Below are positions 22,257-35,009 of a stretch of 64,000 bases of DNA, piece by piece (position 1 is the first letter of the stretch; every line of letters starts with the position of its first letter). Made by a program: the position numbers and the translations under genes. The notes under the pieces are model-generated. The model was given only the letters and a program-made list of their open reading frames with translations. It had not been told where the DNA came from and did no database searches. Origin of the DNA: Paenibacillus sp. Root444D2 (GTDB lineage Bacteria; Bacillota; Bacilli; Paenibacillales; NBRC-103111). Where the stretch lies: positions 77,795-141,794 of the forward strand of contig NZ_LMEO01000008.1 in assembly GCF_001426375.1 (NCBI RefSeq). Direction: 5' to 3'.

Positions 22257-25199
22257 TTATCTCCGCCGCTTCTTGCTGCCATCGCCGTCGTCACTCCGAC
22301 GACGACCACCCTTGGCGAGCGCGTTCACGCCGCTCGCCCAATCACTGCCGCCTGTGCTGCGCTCAGCAGCAGGCGAACCGCCACCCGCTTGGGCTTCGCC
22401 CCCAAGCGCAATCCCACCGCGGCCGCGCTTGCTTTCGCCGCGGGCAACACCGCTCTCTGTCCGCCCCGCGCCGACAGATTCAAGCCTTGCGCTCAAGCTG
22501 CCGCCTTCGCTCAGCTTAGGACCGCCCGCTTTGCCGCGGCCAGATCCACCTTTGCCGCGCTTCTCGCTCCACGGCGTGCTCCCTGCCTTACCGCGCCGGG
22601 TTTTGCCTTGTCCTGCTCCGCCCTCTGCATGTCCTGCTCCACCCTCTGCACGTCCTGCTCCGCCTTCTACGCGCCCAGAACCTTCACCGCGCCCTTGCCC
22701 TGCTCCGCCTTCAGCACGCGCTGCGGCTTCTATTCTACGAGCTGCGCCACCTGCAGCACGTCCCGCTCCGCGCCCTTGACCTTCAGCTCTTTCCTTGCCT
22801 TGACCTACTCTTTCAGCTCTTTCCTTACCTTCAACCGAACCTCCGGCTCTTTCCTTGCGCTCTCCGCCTGCAGCACCAGCTCCCTGAGCTTTCGCATAGC
22901 CGCCTTTGCCTTTAGCGGCAAATCCGCCCTTACCTTTTTCAGGTCTGCCTTTATCGGATCCCCCGCGGAAACCTTTAAAACCAGCTGCACCCTTAAATGG
23001 AGGTTTTCCACCGCGGTTTGAACTTCCTCCGCCGCGACTAAACCCGCCCTCTTTGCGAGGTTTCATATCGAGCAGTTCAAAATCAATCGTATGCTCATCC
23101 ATATTGACACGAGCAACACGAATCTTGATCTCATCGCCGATTCGATAGATCTTAGACGTACGCTCACCTATGAGAGCAAACTGTCTCTCATGGAAATTGT
23201 AGTAATCGTCGGTCAAATCGCTAAGGCGAATCAAGCCTTCCACCGTATTGTCGAGCTCCACGAACATACCGAAACCGGTAACACTGGAGATAATACCTTC
23301 GAATTCCTCGCCGACTTTATCCAGCATGTATTGAGCTTTCTTCAGCGCTTCCGTTTCACGTTCAGCATCAACGGCAACTCGCTCACGTTCTGAGGATTGC
23401 TGCGCAATATCACTCATCCGCGAAGACAAATATTCATGACGCTTATCGGATAATGTACCGCTGCTTTCCAGCACTTCGCGAATCACCCGATGAATAATTA
23501 AATCGGGATAACGGCGAATCGGAGATGTAAAGTGAGAATAAAATTCTGCCGCCAAACCAAAGTGCCCCAAACTCTGCGCATCATAGCGAGCTTGCTTCAT
23601 GGAGCGAAGCATAATTTTACTAAGAACCGTTTCTTCCGGAGTCCCTTTAATCTCTTCCAAAAGCGCCTGCAAAGCCCGTGGATGTACCGAATTCCCTTTA
23701 CCTTTAACCGAGTACCCGAAGTTCGTCACAAACTCCATGAAATTCATCAACTTTTCAGCATCCGGGTCTTCATGGACACGGTAAAGGAAAGGTACTTTCA
23801 ACCATGAAAAATGCTCAGCAACCGTTTCATTGGCGGCTAACATAAACTCTTCGATCATCATTTCTGCGACGGAACGCTCTCTTTTCACAATATCCGTAGG
23901 CTTGCCTTCGGCATCGACGATAATTTTAGACTCCTCAAAATCAAAATCTATCGCCCCGCGCTTCATCCGTCTGGAACGCAGCCTTGCAGCAAGCTCTTCC
24001 ATTCGTTTAAAATCTTCCATCAAGTAATCATATTTCTCGACAATCTCCGGCTCCGCTTCACCAGTCAGAAGCTTACGCACATTCGTATACGTCATGCGTT
24101 CGCTAGTTTTAATAACACTCGTGAAAATTTCGTGGTTCACCAGTTTTAAATCCTCATCGAACTCCATCTCACAAGACATCGTTAAACGGTCTACACGAGG
24201 GTTTAACGAACATATTCCGTTAGACAATCTATGAGGCAGCATCGGAATAACGCGATCAGTCAAATACACGGAGCAGCCGCGATTATAAGCTTCAATATCA
24301 AGCGCAGTACCTTCCCGCACATAATAGCTCACATCGGCAATGTGCACGCCCAAACGAAGATTCCCATTTTCCAGAAGCTCCACATTTACCGCGTCATCCA
24401 AGTCCTTCGCATCTTCACCATCAATCGTTACAATACGCTTGGAACGAAGATCGCGGCGTCCTTGATCAATAATTTCTGCTTCCGTAATGGAATCCGGTGC
24501 GTCATCTGCCTCAGCCAACACGCCCTCTTGGAAAGCCTCTGGCAGTTGGTGTTTGCGTACGATTGCTAAAATATCAACACCAGGATCATCTTTGTGGCCA
24601 AGAATCTCGATAACTTCCCCTTCAGCCGCAGAACGTCCCTCTGGATAGTTAACAATCTTGACGACGACTTTTTGCCCCGTAACAGCTCCCATGAAGGCAT
24701 GCTGAGGAATGAAAATATCCCGAGACACACGCTTATCATCCGCAATCACGAACCCAAACGTCTCCTGACTCTGAAAAACGCCAACAATTTGCGTATTCGC
24801 ACGCGTAATAACTCGCACGACTTCCCCTTCGAGCCGGCCTCCGCCTTGACTCCTTGCAGTTATCTTCACGAAAACAATGTCGCCATTCATCGCGGTGTTT
24901 AGGTCATGTGCATTAATGTATACGTCCGGGTGGTCCCGATCATCTGGAATTAAGAAACCGAAGCCTTTGGCATGAGCTTGCAGCTTGCCTCTCACCAAAT
25001 TCATTCGTTCAGGAACGCCGTAGCGGTCATTTCCGCCTCTGACAATGTGACCACTTTCCTCTAATTGATTTAACAATTTAATAAAATCCTTAAACTCGTT
25101 CGCACTTTCAATCCCAAAATGCTTTTCAAGCTCCTTATAGGACATAGGCTTATAAGCCTCTTCTTGCATCAAACTTATGATTTCTTTATCTGTGATCAT
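22257..25199 (-). CDS. rnr: Ribonuclease R with a very long low-complexity C-terminal tail
   Basis: 3'-5' exoribonuclease that degrades structured RNA, including transcripts released by trans-translation. Order: N-terminal helix-turn-helix (1-60), two cold-shock OB domains (about 70-220), RNB catalytic domain with [20 protein letters not shown] (about 260-280) and [16 protein letters not shown], then S1 domain ([20 protein letters not shown]). The RNB aspartates are intact. After about residue 715 comes a ~265-residue tail built of Gly, Arg, Lys, Glu and Ala with near-repeats such as [19 protein letters not shown]. Usual family length is 710-830, so 980 is exceptional. The tail DNA is far more GC-rich than its surroundings. 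Confidence 0.94.
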   Translation of the reverse strand: MITDKEIISLMQEEAYKPMSYKELEKHFGIESANEFKDFIKLLNQLEESGHIVRGGNDRYGVPERMNLVRGKLQAHAKGFGFLIPDDRDHPDVYINAHDLNTAMNGDIVFVKITARSQGGGRLEGEVVRVITRANTQIVGVFQSQETFGFVIADDKRVSRDIFIPQHAFMGAVTGQKVVVKIVNYPEGRSAAEGEVIEILGHKDDPGVDILAIVRKHQLPEAFQEGVLAEADDAPDSITEAEIIDQGRRDLRSKRIVTIDGEDAKDLDDAVNVELLENGNLRLGVHIADVSYYVREGTALDIEAYNRGCSVYLTDRVIPMLPHRLSNGICSLNPRVDRLTMSCEMEFDEDLKLVNHEIFTSVIKTSERMTYTNVRKLLTGEAEPEIVEKYDYLMEDFKRMEELAARLRSRRMKRGAIDFDFEESKIIVDAEGKPTDIVKRERSVAEMMIEEFMLAANETVAEHFSWLKVPFLYRVHEDPDAEKLMNFMEFVTNFGYSVKGKGNSVHPRALQALLEEIKGTPEETVLSKIMLRSMKQARYDAQSLGHFGLAAEFYSHFTSPIRRYPDLIIHRVIREVLESSGTLSDKRHEYLSSRMSDIAQQSSERERVAVDAERETEALKKAQYMLDKVGEEFEGIISSVTGFGMFVELDNTVEGLIRLSDLTDDYYNFHERQFALIGERTSKIYRIGDEIKIRVARVNMDEHTIDFELLDMKPRKEGGFSRGGGSSNRGGKPPFKGAAGFKGFRGGSDKGRPEKGKGGFAAKGKGGYAKAQGAGAAGGERKERAGGSVEGKERAERVGQGKERAEGQGRGAGRAAGGAARRIEAAARAEGGAGQGRGEGSGRVEGGAGRAEGGAGHAEGGAGQGKTRRGKAGSTPWSEKRGKGGSGRGKAGGPKLSEGGSLSARLESVGAGRTESGVARGESKRGRGGIALGGEAQAGGGSPAAERSTGGSDWASGVNALAKGGRRRSDDGDGSKKRRR

Positions 25200-25237
25200 A
25201 CTCTCTTCACCTTCTTGTTGTTGTTGAGCCTAGCTTT

Positions 25238-26032
25238 CTAATTCGCCGTACTTGCTTCCTTTACTCCATAGTATGCCACTTTCAGAGAAAGGATAAACGC
25301 AGTAATATCGGCATAGATAAGCTCTCTCTCTTGATCCAGCAGCATTCCGTGGGATGACTCTGGATAATAACGAAGTTCTTTCACTTGGGAACTAATGCGC
25401 TTATGTAAAAACGCTGCGCTTTCCTGATGGACCACGCCATCCTTGCTCCCTTGACCGATCCATATCGGTGCTTCGACTTGAGACAGCAAGTTTTTCACTT
25501 GTTTTAACAGCTTTCGCAGGCTTACTACGCATCGAATCGGCGTTTTGGTATATGCACATGACTCATCTAATAACGTGGAGATTTGTTTGGGCTTCTTGGC
25601 TACATATTTGATAAAATATTGCAGCAGTACGGCCAGCGCCGACTTCCTTGATGTCAAAAAAATAGGCGTAGCCAGCGAAATAACGCCAGCCGCATGACGT
25701 TCCACAGCCAGCTTCAAGGCGAGCAGTCCGCCCATGGAATGTCCCATAACAATAACGCTTTTGCATTTAGCTGCAAGCTCGTCATAACTCTCCAGCACAT
25801 GCCCATACCAATCCGTCCATCCGGTTCGTATCATTTCTTCGGGTGAGGTGCCGTGTCCTGGAAGCTTTACAGCTTGGATGGTGTAGCCTTCATCTCTGAG
25901 CACATATCCAATCCTTCTAAACTCCGAGGGCGACCCCGTGAATCCATGGATCATCAATATGCCTGTCTCTTGATTATCTCCACTTCCCGACCAAAAGAAT
26001 GGTTCTGTCGACTTGTAAATTCTGCTCTCGAT
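25238..26032 (-). CDS. est: Carboxylesterase (Est30/YvaK-type alpha/beta hydrolase), non-standard start
   Basis: Monoacylglycerol-lipase-like carboxylesterase. Nucleophile motif GHSMGGLLAL, acid GSKDGVVHQ and His in PESSHGMLLD complete the triad, and the oxyanion loop is LMIHGFTGSPSEFRRIGYVL. The first ATG in frame (25957) would cut off the first beta strand. The frame remains coding upstream (IESRIYKSTEPFFWSGSGDN), and AGGAG stands 9 bases before an ATC codon at 26032, exactly where the start should be. The product from there would be 264 residues, near the family's ~247. Either ATC is used, or the start was lost. Located between secG and rnr as in B. subtilis. Confidence 0.82.
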   Translation of the reverse strand: MESRIYKSTEPFFWSGSGDNQETGILMIHGFTGSPSEFRRIGYVLRDEGYTIQAVKLPGHGTSPEEMIRTGWTDWYGHVLESYDELAAKCKSVIVMGHSMGGLLALKLAVERHAAGVISLATPIFLTSRKSALAVLLQYFIKYVAKKPKQISTLLDESCAYTKTPIRCVVSLRKLLKQVKNLLSQVEAPIWIGQGSKDGVVHQESAAFLHKRISSQVKELRYYPESSHGMLLDQERELIYADITAFILSLKVAYYGVKEASTAN

Positions 26033-26069
26033 GGTAACCAGCTCCTACTCCTAACACCCGTTTAAAATG

Positions 26070-26103
26070 AAAAAACAGCAGGAGTATATTTCCCCTGCTG
26101 TTA
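26070..26103 (-). terminator. Terminator between secG and the esterase gene
   Basis: Minus strand: AACAGCAGGGG-AAATATAC-TCCTGCTGTTTTTTC. It separates secG from the downstream esterase-rnr-smpB genes, at least partly. Confidence 0.8.
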
Positions 26104-26117
26104 TCGTTTTATGTGTG

Positions 26118-26354
26118 TTAAGCCTTCACTACGTATGCTACGACAATGGAAAGAATGAAAAATGCAGCAGCAAGCCCCATAGTAAAACGGGACAAAAATA
26201 GATCCAAACCGCGTGCTTTTTGCTTACCAAATAAGTGTTCTGCACCACCGGAAATGGCACCGGACAAACCTGCGCTTTTACCTTTTTGTAAAAGTACAAT
26301 CGCAATTAATCCAACCGAAGCTATGATTAACAAAATTTTCATAAAGATTACCAT
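26118..26354 (-). CDS. secG: Protein translocase subunit SecG
   Basis: Small membrane subunit of the SecYEG channel that eases SecA-driven export. 78 residues with two helices (about 4-22 and 54-75) around the conserved loop [20 protein letters not shown] and [11 protein letters not shown] second ATG at residue 5 (26342) is an equally possible start. It heads the conserved secG-est-rnr-smpB-ssrA block. Confidence 0.95.
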   Translation of the reverse strand: MVIFMKILLIIASVGLIAIVLLQKGKSAGLSGAISGGAEHLFGKQKARGLDLFLSRFTMGLAAAFFILSIVVAYVVKA

Positions 26355-26461
26355 GTTATTAGCACCCCAATTGCCTGTTCTTTGCCTTATACAACTAGCA
26401 TGAGTATTTTAACACAGTTCGTCCTAGAATACAACAAAGAGGCACCCTAGTGATTCCCCTT

Positions 26462-27172
26462 CTAGTCACGGTAGGACGGTGTTGGTGATTGTCGGCTAGA
26501 GCTCCTAGCACGTTTGTTACGTCCTAGAAAAGCTTGCACGGCTTGTTTCGCACACAACAAAGCAAATAGTGTGAAGCCGACGGCCCATACTATAGCCGGA
26601 ATACCGGTATGCAGTGCCAGATTCGTGGCATCACCCGCTTGCCGGGCATTGCCCCATGCATAGATGATCAGAGAGAATGGGCCAAACACAGATTCTTCCA
26701 AGCATAAGAAAGCGAGCAATAAGTAATAGAAATCACTTAACCATTTGGGCGTAAGCGCCAAGATAATGATCGTCAGAGCAATGAAGCCAACTAAGAACGT
26801 GATTCCAAAACCATTTCGCACGAACAATATTAACGAAAGACCAGATAGGAGAATCATAACCTGCAGACCTAATCGCTGCTTGCCCCTCGAATAAGCTGAG
26901 AACAGGAACCACGCAAAGAGCGAGGCGGTTATATAGCCTGCTAAAGCTACCGGGATGATTGCCCATTGCTTCGTAATTGATGAATAAGTAACCCCGCTAT
27001 GATCCTGATAGAGCTCAATGTACATCACTTTTCCCGATAGGGCCAAAGTGACTACTGCATGCCCAAACTCATGAACCATCGTGTCGATGTTGCGAAAAAA
27101 AGAAGAAGGGATCCAGTGCGTGAGCAACGCGGAACCTATCAGAAATAAAATAGTTTTCACCCAATTGCTCAT
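26462..27172 (-). CDS. M50B-type membrane metallopeptidase-like protein
   Basis: A 236-residue membrane protein with about six or seven helices and the zinc-binding motif HEFGH (residues 34-38 from this start), followed by GKVMYIELYQDHSGVTY, typical of the peptidase M50B-like family. Site-2 proteases have a second metal ligand (NPDG); here an equivalent Asp is not obvious, so activity is uncertain. ATG 27172 is preferred to TTG 27187 because GGGGGT is spaced 8 bases upstream. The basic Ser/Arg-rich C-terminus (RNKRARSSSRQSPTPSYRD) faces the cytoplasm. It lies between eno and secG. Confidence 0.75.
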   Translation of the reverse strand: MSNWVKTILFLIGSALLTHWIPSSFFRNIDTMVHEFGHAVVTLALSGKVMYIELYQDHSGVTYSSITKQWAIIPVALAGYITASLFAWFLFSAYSRGKQRLGLQVMILLSGLSLILFVRNGFGITFLVGFIALTIIILALTPKWLSDFYYLLLAFLCLEESVFGPFSLIIYAWGNARQAGDATNLALHTGIPAIVWAVGFTLFALLCAKQAVQAFLGRNKRARSSSRQSPTPSYRD

Positions 27173-27215
27173 ACAGCAGACCCCCAAGGTATTTAATTAT
27201 TTACTACGATTTATA

Positions 27216-28538
<1,323 letters not shown>

Positions 28539-28542
28539 TTAA

Positions 28543-30081
28543 TTAGCGCTTTATGATGGTTGTCCCGGTCATTTGTTCCGGTTGTGTAACCTCTAAGAAG
28601 TCTAGCATCGTTGGGGCAATATCTGCCAAAATTCCGCCGTCTCTTAGTGTAACAGATTTGTCCGTAACAATAAAAGGCACAGGATTCGTTGTATGTGCTG
28701 TATTGCGTGATCCATCTGCGTTCGTAACAACATCCGCATTCCCGTGATCGGCTGTAATGCACACCACGCCGCCTTTGGCGAGGATTGCTTCTACTACTTG
28801 ACCTAGACAAGTATCTGTTGCTTCGATTGCTTTCACTGTTGGCTCCAACAAACCGGAGTGACCTACCATGTCAGGGTTAGCGAAGTTGAGAATGATCACG
28901 TCATGACGCTCATCTTCGACTTCCTTAACTACTGCAGCTGCCAACTCATATGCACTCATTTCTGGTTGCAAATCGTACGTAGCTACTTTCGGCGAAGGAA
29001 TAAGAAGACGCGTTTCGCCAGGCAATTCAGCATCACGCCCGCCGCTGAAGAAGAACGTCACATGCGGATATTTCTCAGTTTCCGCTGCGCGAAGCTGCTT
29101 CAGACCATTCTGAGCCAGTACTTCTCCGAGGGTATTGTCCAGATCCTTAGGCTTGTAGGCAACGAAGCCCTCAACGGATTCACTGAACAGTGTCAGACAT
29201 ACGTAGTACAGGTTCTTAGCTGCTTTAGGACCACGGTCAAAACCGCGGAAATCTTCATTCGTGAAGACTTGCGATAGCTGGATCGCACGGTCAGGGCGGA
29301 AGTTGAAGAAGATAACCGCATCCCCTGATTCTACAAGACCTACCGGCTTGCCGTCCTCACCAACGATAACCGTTGGCATAACGAACTCGTCGAAGATCGA
29401 TTTCTCATAGGATTCAACAATAGCTTTCATTGGATCTGTGTAAGCAGGGCCCTCGCCATAAACCATGGCGCGGTAGGATTTCTCCGTCCGCTCCCAACGT
29501 TTATCGCGATCCATCGCATAATAGCGGCCTTGAACGGTCGCAATATGCCCTACGCCGACTTCCATGATTTTGTGCTGCAGGCTGGCCATATAACTCTTTG
29601 CAGAATCGGGAGCCACGTCGCGGCCATCTAAGAAAGCATGGATGTACACATCATCAAATTGTTCTTTTTTAGCCAAGTCCAGCAAAGCGAACAAATGCTG
29701 AATGTGACTATGTACGCCGCCATCGGAGAGCAGTCCGTAAAGGTGCAGCTTCTTTCCGTTCTCTTTTGCATGATGAAATGCGCCTAGAATCGTTTCATTA
29801 TCGTAAAATTCACCATCACGAATCGATTTGGAAATCCGCGTCAGATCCTGATAAACGATACGGCCTGCGCCGATGTTTAGGTGTCCCACTTCAGAATTCC
29901 CCATCTGGCCTTCCGGCAAACCTACGGCCTCACCGCTAGCGGTAAGGGTTGTATGTGGATAACTCGACCAGTAACGGTCGTAGTTAGGCTTTTTGGCATG
30001 AGCAACCGCATTCCCCTGCTCTTCTGAGCGGAGTCCGAAGCCATCGAGAATGATGAGTGCTACCGGTTTCGGTCTGGACAT
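28543..30081 (-). CDS. gpmI: 2,3-bisphosphoglycerate-independent phosphoglycerate mutase
   Basis: Manganese-dependent mutase interconverting 3- and 2-phosphoglycerate. 512 residues from ATG 30081, chosen over the upstream in-frame start because GGGGGCG is spaced 8 bases away and [18 protein letters not shown] is the true family N-terminus. The catalytic Ser is in [16 protein letters not shown] (near 62), and metal ligands are in ITADHGNAD and the C-terminal HTTNPVPF. It begins one base after the tpiA stop codon. Confidence 0.97.
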   Translation of the reverse strand: MSRPKPVALIILDGFGLRSEEQGNAVAHAKKPNYDRYWSSYPHTTLTASGEAVGLPEGQMGNSEVGHLNIGAGRIVYQDLTRISKSIRDGEFYDNETILGAFHHAKENGKKLHLYGLLSDGGVHSHIQHLFALLDLAKKEQFDDVYIHAFLDGRDVAPDSAKSYMASLQHKIMEVGVGHIATVQGRYYAMDRDKRWERTEKSYRAMVYGEGPAYTDPMKAIVESYEKSIFDEFVMPTVIVGEDGKPVGLVESGDAVIFFNFRPDRAIQLSQVFTNEDFRGFDRGPKAAKNLYYVCLTLFSESVEGFVAYKPKDLDNTLGEVLAQNGLKQLRAAETEKYPHVTFFFSGGRDAELPGETRLLIPSPKVATYDLQPEMSAYELAAAVVKEVEDERHDVIILNFANPDMVGHSGLLEPTVKAIEATDTCLGQVVEAILAKGGVVCITADHGNADVVTNADGSRNTAHTTNPVPFIVTDKSVTLRDGGILADIAPTMLDFLEVTQPEQMTGTTIIKR

Positions 30082-30082
30082 G

Positions 30083-30901
<819 letters not shown>

Positions 30902-30904
30902 TCA

Positions 30905-32086
30905 TTATTTATCGTTCAAGGCTACTACGCCTGGCAATGCTTTACCTTCCATAAACTCCAAGGAAGCTCCGCCGCCTGTGGACATATGGTTCATTTGTTC
31001 AGCCAAGTGGAATTTCTCTGTTGCTGCAGCGGAATCGCCACCACCGATAACCGTGTAACCCTCAGTAGTTGCACAAGCTTGCGCTACGGCACGTGTACCA
31101 TGGGAGAAAGGCTCGATTTCGAAAACGCCCATCGGTCCGTTCCAAACAACCAGTTTGGATTTCGCGATAACGTCAGCGTATAGTTCACGTGTTTTCGGTC
31201 CGATATCAATACCTTCCCAATCAGCAGGAATGCCGTCAACGTCAACGATTTGTGTGTTCGCATCTGCGCCGAATTTATCAGCAACAACGATATCAACTGG
31301 AATCAAGAAGTTAACGCCTTTTTCTTTCGCTTTTTCAATAAAGCTAAGCGCTAGGTCGAGTTTCTCGTTATCCACGAGAGATTTACCGATTTCGTGACCT
31401 TGTGCTTTCAGGAATGTATAAGTCAGACCTCCGCCAATAAGGACGTTATCTGCAATGTTCAGGAGGTTGTTAATGACAGCGATTTTGTCTTTCACTTTGG
31501 ATCCGCCAACGATGGCTGTGAAAGGACGCTCTGGGTTGTTCAATGCTTTACCTAGCACATCAAGTTCTTTCTCCATCAATAAGCCGGAAACCGCTGGAAT
31601 GAAGTGTGCGATTCCTTCTGTCGAAGCATGCGCACGGTGAGCTGCACCAAATGCATCATTGACGAACAGGTCTGCAAGCTCGGCAAAAGCTTTTGCCAAT
31701 TCAGGATCATTCTTCTCTTCGCCTTCATTGAAACGAACGTTTTCAAGCAAGAGAACGTCACCATTTTCAAGAGCATCCACTTGCGCTTTCACGATTTCGC
31801 CAACCGATACATCCGCTTTAATCACGGATTGACCAAGCAATTCAGCCAATTTTGCAGCCACAGGTGTTAAACGTAATTCTTCAACGACTTGACCATTTGG
31901 ACGTCCGAAGTGACTTGCAAGAATGACTTTCGCACCTTTTTCGACTAAAAATTTAATCGTAGGTAGTGTTTCTCTGATCCGTGTATCGTCAGTGATCTGA
32001 CCATTTTCTACAGGTACGTTGAAATCAACGCGAACAAATACTCTTTTACCAGCTACTTCAACATCGCGAACACTTTTCTTACTCAT
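30905..32086 (-). CDS. pgk: Phosphoglycerate kinase
   Basis: ATP-forming step from 1,3-bisphosphoglycerate. 393 residues with both Rossmann lobes: [41 protein letters not shown], the ADP site GGSKVKDKI and the C-terminal [12 protein letters not shown] and [12 protein letters not shown]. The 200 bases up to gapA hold three strong stem-loops, which may adjust its expression relative to gapA. Confidence 0.98.
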   Translation of the reverse strand: MSKKSVRDVEVAGKRVFVRVDFNVPVENGQITDDTRIRETLPTIKFLVEKGAKVILASHFGRPNGQVVEELRLTPVAAKLAELLGQSVIKADVSVGEIVKAQVDALENGDVLLLENVRFNEGEEKNDPELAKAFAELADLFVNDAFGAAHRAHASTEGIAHFIPAVSGLLMEKELDVLGKALNNPERPFTAIVGGSKVKDKIAVINNLLNIADNVLIGGGLTYTFLKAQGHEIGKSLVDNEKLDLALSFIEKAKEKGVNFLIPVDIVVADKFGADANTQIVDVDGIPADWEGIDIGPKTRELYADVIAKSKLVVWNGPMGVFEIEPFSHGTRAVAQACATTEGYTVIGGGDSAAATEKFHLAEQMNHMSTGGGASLEFMEGKALPGVVALNDK

Positions 32087-32112
32087 AGGTCAAAGCCTCC
32101 TGAACATAATAT

Positions 32113-32183
32113 AGGGATCTTTGAGTAGAGCTCAAAGTCTCTCCTTTTTAGGGATCTTTGAGCGGAGCTCAAAGTCTCTCCTT
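32113..32183 (-). repeat. Tandem hairpin repeat between gapA and pgk
   Basis: A 34-base unit occurs at 32113-32146 and 32150-32183, a 37-base period. Each contains CTTTGAG...CTCAAAG (for example CTTTGAGCGGAGCTCAAAG) that folds into a short stem in the gapA-pgk mRNA. The function is likely mRNA processing or partial termination. Confidence 0.7.
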
Positions 32184-32224
32184 GTAGGGTATACTTCCTG
32201 TCAACCTTTTCTAGGGGTAAATCG

Positions 32225-32260
32225 CACATAAAGAGGAGAATCTCTTCTCCCCTTCATGTG
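32225..32260 (-). terminator. Stem-loop directly after gapA
   Basis: Minus strand: CACATGAAGGGGAGAA, loop GAGA, then TTCTCCTCTTTATGTG, a stem of about 15 base pairs with one or two mismatches and no long T run. It sits 27 bases after the gapA stop. It may protect the gapA 3' end or reduce read-through to pgk. Confidence 0.6.
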
Positions 32261-32286
32261 TTTTCCAAATCTGTGATTAGTAAATA

Positions 32287-33306
<1,020 letters not shown>

Positions 33307-33379
33307 CTAAGATTAAATAAATAATTATATTTCAAAACGCAGCTGATGAAGGCATACGTTATGATGTCTTTCGTCTTTA

Positions 33380-34402
33380 TTAAAGATGTTTCATAATCTC
33401 CAAAGCTGCTGCCTCATCGGTTACAAGAACATCTTCCTGTCCATGACGAAGCACGGAAGCGATCGCTTCCCCCTTACTCTTCCCGCCGGCTACACCAATA
33501 ACGACTTCAATACGCTGAAGATCCTCCAGACGAAGCCCTACGGTTGGCATCTTGTGAACCACATTCCCTTGGCGGTCAAAATAGTACCCTAACGCCTCTG
33601 CGAGAGCACCCTCGAGTTCCAGACTGCGTGTCGTCTCAGCGTCCACCTTACGTCTGCGTGCCATGACCATAGCATCCCCGATACCGTGTACAACGATGCG
33701 ACAACTGCGAACAGCGTCAACAACTTCTTGAATTTGCGGATCTTGGATAAGCGATTGGTACGCTTCCTCCCCGAGATGATCCGGTACATGCAACAATCGG
33801 TATTTACCGCCTGTTTTCTTGGCCATAATAGAAGCAATGGTGTTCGCCTGCATATCCACACTTTCACCAAGTCCACCGCGAGCCGGTACGAACCAGCTGC
33901 CTTTCATGGAAGAGGATATCGCCAGGTTATTGGCAATCTGCGCCATCGTAGATCCGCCGGTTACAGCGATGATATCATCTTTGGATACGTACTTGCGGAG
34001 TGCTGCTGCACCTGCACGTCCTAGCTCCTTCTTCGTAAATACCGAAGTGTCGGAATCACCAGGAACAACAATCACTTGCGAGATGCCATATGACTTAGCA
34101 ATACTTTCCTCCAAGTCCGTTAATCCAAAAGCCATCTTAATGATGGGCTGCATGTCCTCGAGCAATTGACGACCCGATTCACTAATCTTCATCCCTGTTG
34201 CATCCGATTCGAGAAGTCCAAGCTCCTTAAGGAAATCAACTTCCCCGCGCAGCACGCGTTCGGTCATATCGAGCGAAGAAGCTAACGTTCTGCGTCCGAC
34301 AACACCGGAGACTAAGATATGATGTAGAATCGAGTACCGCTTCTTCATGATGTCCATGAGATCCGGCAAGAGCTGTTTCTGAATGTCAAGAATTTCTCTC
34401 AT
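33380..34402 (-). CDS. cggR: Central glycolytic genes regulator CggR
   Basis: SorC/DeoR-type repressor of the gap operon that senses fructose 1,6-bisphosphate. 340 residues: N-terminal winged helix-turn-helix (RTLASSLDMTERVLRGEVDF, about 38-57) and a sugar-phosphate-binding domain with VPGDSDTSV, AVTGGSTMAQIANN, FVPARGGLGESVDMQANTI and HGIGDAMVMARRRKV. First gene of the operon, 79 bases before gapA. Its operator and promoter are visible upstream. Confidence 0.96.
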   Translation of the reverse strand: MREILDIQKQLLPDLMDIMKKRYSILHHILVSGVVGRRTLASSLDMTERVLRGEVDFLKELGLLESDATGMKISESGRQLLEDMQPIIKMAFGLTDLEESIAKSYGISQVIVVPGDSDTSVFTKKELGRAGAAALRKYVSKDDIIAVTGGSTMAQIANNLAISSSMKGSWFVPARGGLGESVDMQANTIASIMAKKTGGKYRLLHVPDHLGEEAYQSLIQDPQIQEVVDAVRSCRIVVHGIGDAMVMARRRKVDAETTRSLELEGALAEALGYYFDRQGNVVHKMPTVGLRLEDLQRIEVVIGVAGGKSKGEAIASVLRHGQEDVLVTDEAAALEIMKHL

Positions 34403-34434
34403 ATGACGACTTATAACGCTCCTGATCCGTCGAT

Positions 34435-34470
34435 GGACGTTTTATGTCCCGGGTATACATTTTGTGTCCC
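34435..34470 (-). promoter_or_regulatory. CggR operator
   Basis: On the minus strand two half sites, GGGACACAAAATGT (34457-34470) and GGGACATAAAACGTCC (34435-34450), match the tandem CGGGAC-N6-TGTC pattern known for B. subtilis CggR. It lies between the promoter and cggR, so CggR acts as a roadblock and autoregulates. Confidence 0.85.
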
Positions 34471-34508
34471 ACCCGGGCGAAAAAAAAGTTCCTTACTCAA
34501 TTTCCAAA

Positions 34509-34556
34509 TCAGAAAGAGGAATTCACTGAAGATTATTCTGCGTGAATGCTTTCTGA
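34509..34556 (-). ncRNA. Stable stem-loop in the gap-operon leader
   Basis: TCAGAAAG pairs with CTTTCTGA and, further in, ATTCAC with GTGAAT, around a 12-15 base loop. It lies 15-60 bases after the predicted transcription start and before the CggR operator. No terminator T run. It may protect the 5' end of the mRNA. Confidence 0.5.
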
Positions 34557-34570
34557 TAGCTTACTATTTC

Positions 34571-34599
34571 ATTATAACCAATTCTCTTTCCAGATTCAA
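34571..34599 (-). promoter_or_regulatory. Sigma-A promoter of the cggR-gap operon
   Basis: TTGAAT and TATAAT on the minus strand are separated by exactly 17 bases. Transcription should begin near 34564. Confidence 0.85.
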
Positions 34600-34648
34600 C
34601 ATTTGTTCAAACATTTTTCACTAATATGGGCTGAAAGGGCTTACTGTC

Positions 34649-34677
34649 TTGCTTTTTCTGGGCGTCTGACATATAAT
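34649..34677 (+). promoter_or_regulatory. Promoter of tRNA-Arg
   Basis: TTGCTT and TATAAT with a 17-base spacer, 29 bases upstream of the tRNA. Confidence 0.8.
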
Positions 34678-34706
34678 AACCCTTGCTTCACTTATTAACT
34701 TTTTAT

Positions 34707-34778
34707 GCGCCCGTGGTCCAATGGATATGACGTAGGCCTCCGAAGCCTGAGATAAAGGTTCGATTCCTTTCGGGCGCG
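34707..34778 (+). tRNA. tRNA-Arg (CCG)
   Basis: GCGCCCG and CGGGCGC form the acceptor stem. The anticodon loop CTCCGAA gives anticodon CCG, reading CGG. T loop GGTTCGATTCC. The 3' CCA is not encoded. Confidence 0.95.
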
Positions 34779-34816
34779 TTCCTAAGAATTACAGCAGAAT
34801 CAGCACCAGATTGGCC

Positions 34817-34846
34817 AAAATCAGCATCCTTGCTGATTTTTTTTAT
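34817..34846 (+). terminator. Terminator of tRNA-Arg
   Basis: AAAATCAGCA-TCCT-TGCTGATTTTTTTT. Confidence 0.9.
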
Positions 34847-34852
34847 TGTTAG

Positions 34853-34892
34853 TTTGACCTTTCTTGACCTTCAGAGGTTTTTTCGTTATCAT
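34853..34892 (+). promoter_or_regulatory. clpP promoter with CtsR operator
   Basis: TTTGACCTTTCTTGACC (34853-34869) is the reverse complement of the CtsR box GGTCAAA-NNN-GGTCAAA with one mismatch. Its second half is the -35 (TTGACC), 17 bases before TATCAT (34887-34892). CtsR would therefore repress clpP by covering the -35. Confidence 0.85.
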
Positions 34893-34894
34893 AC

Positions 34895-34922
34895 TTGTAG
34901 ATACTGTAAACAGTATGTACAA
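34895..34922 (+). other. Inverted repeat at the clpP transcription start
   Basis: TTGTA-G-ATACTGT-AA-ACAGTAT-G-TACAA is a nearly perfect palindrome spanning the predicted start of transcription. It could be a second operator or an mRNA 5' stem. The regulator is unknown. Confidence 0.5.
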
Positions 34923-35009
34923 AGGAGATCAATTTCATTATTCTATGATCACATTGACTCCACGCATCAATCTTTTAAACCATGTACCCACCCCAAGGAG
35001 GTCATTCTC

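Noticed and set aside
22162..23021. Plus-strand reading frames rich in Pro, Ala and Arg
   Set aside because: They mirror the GC-rich repeat tail of RNase R on the other strand.
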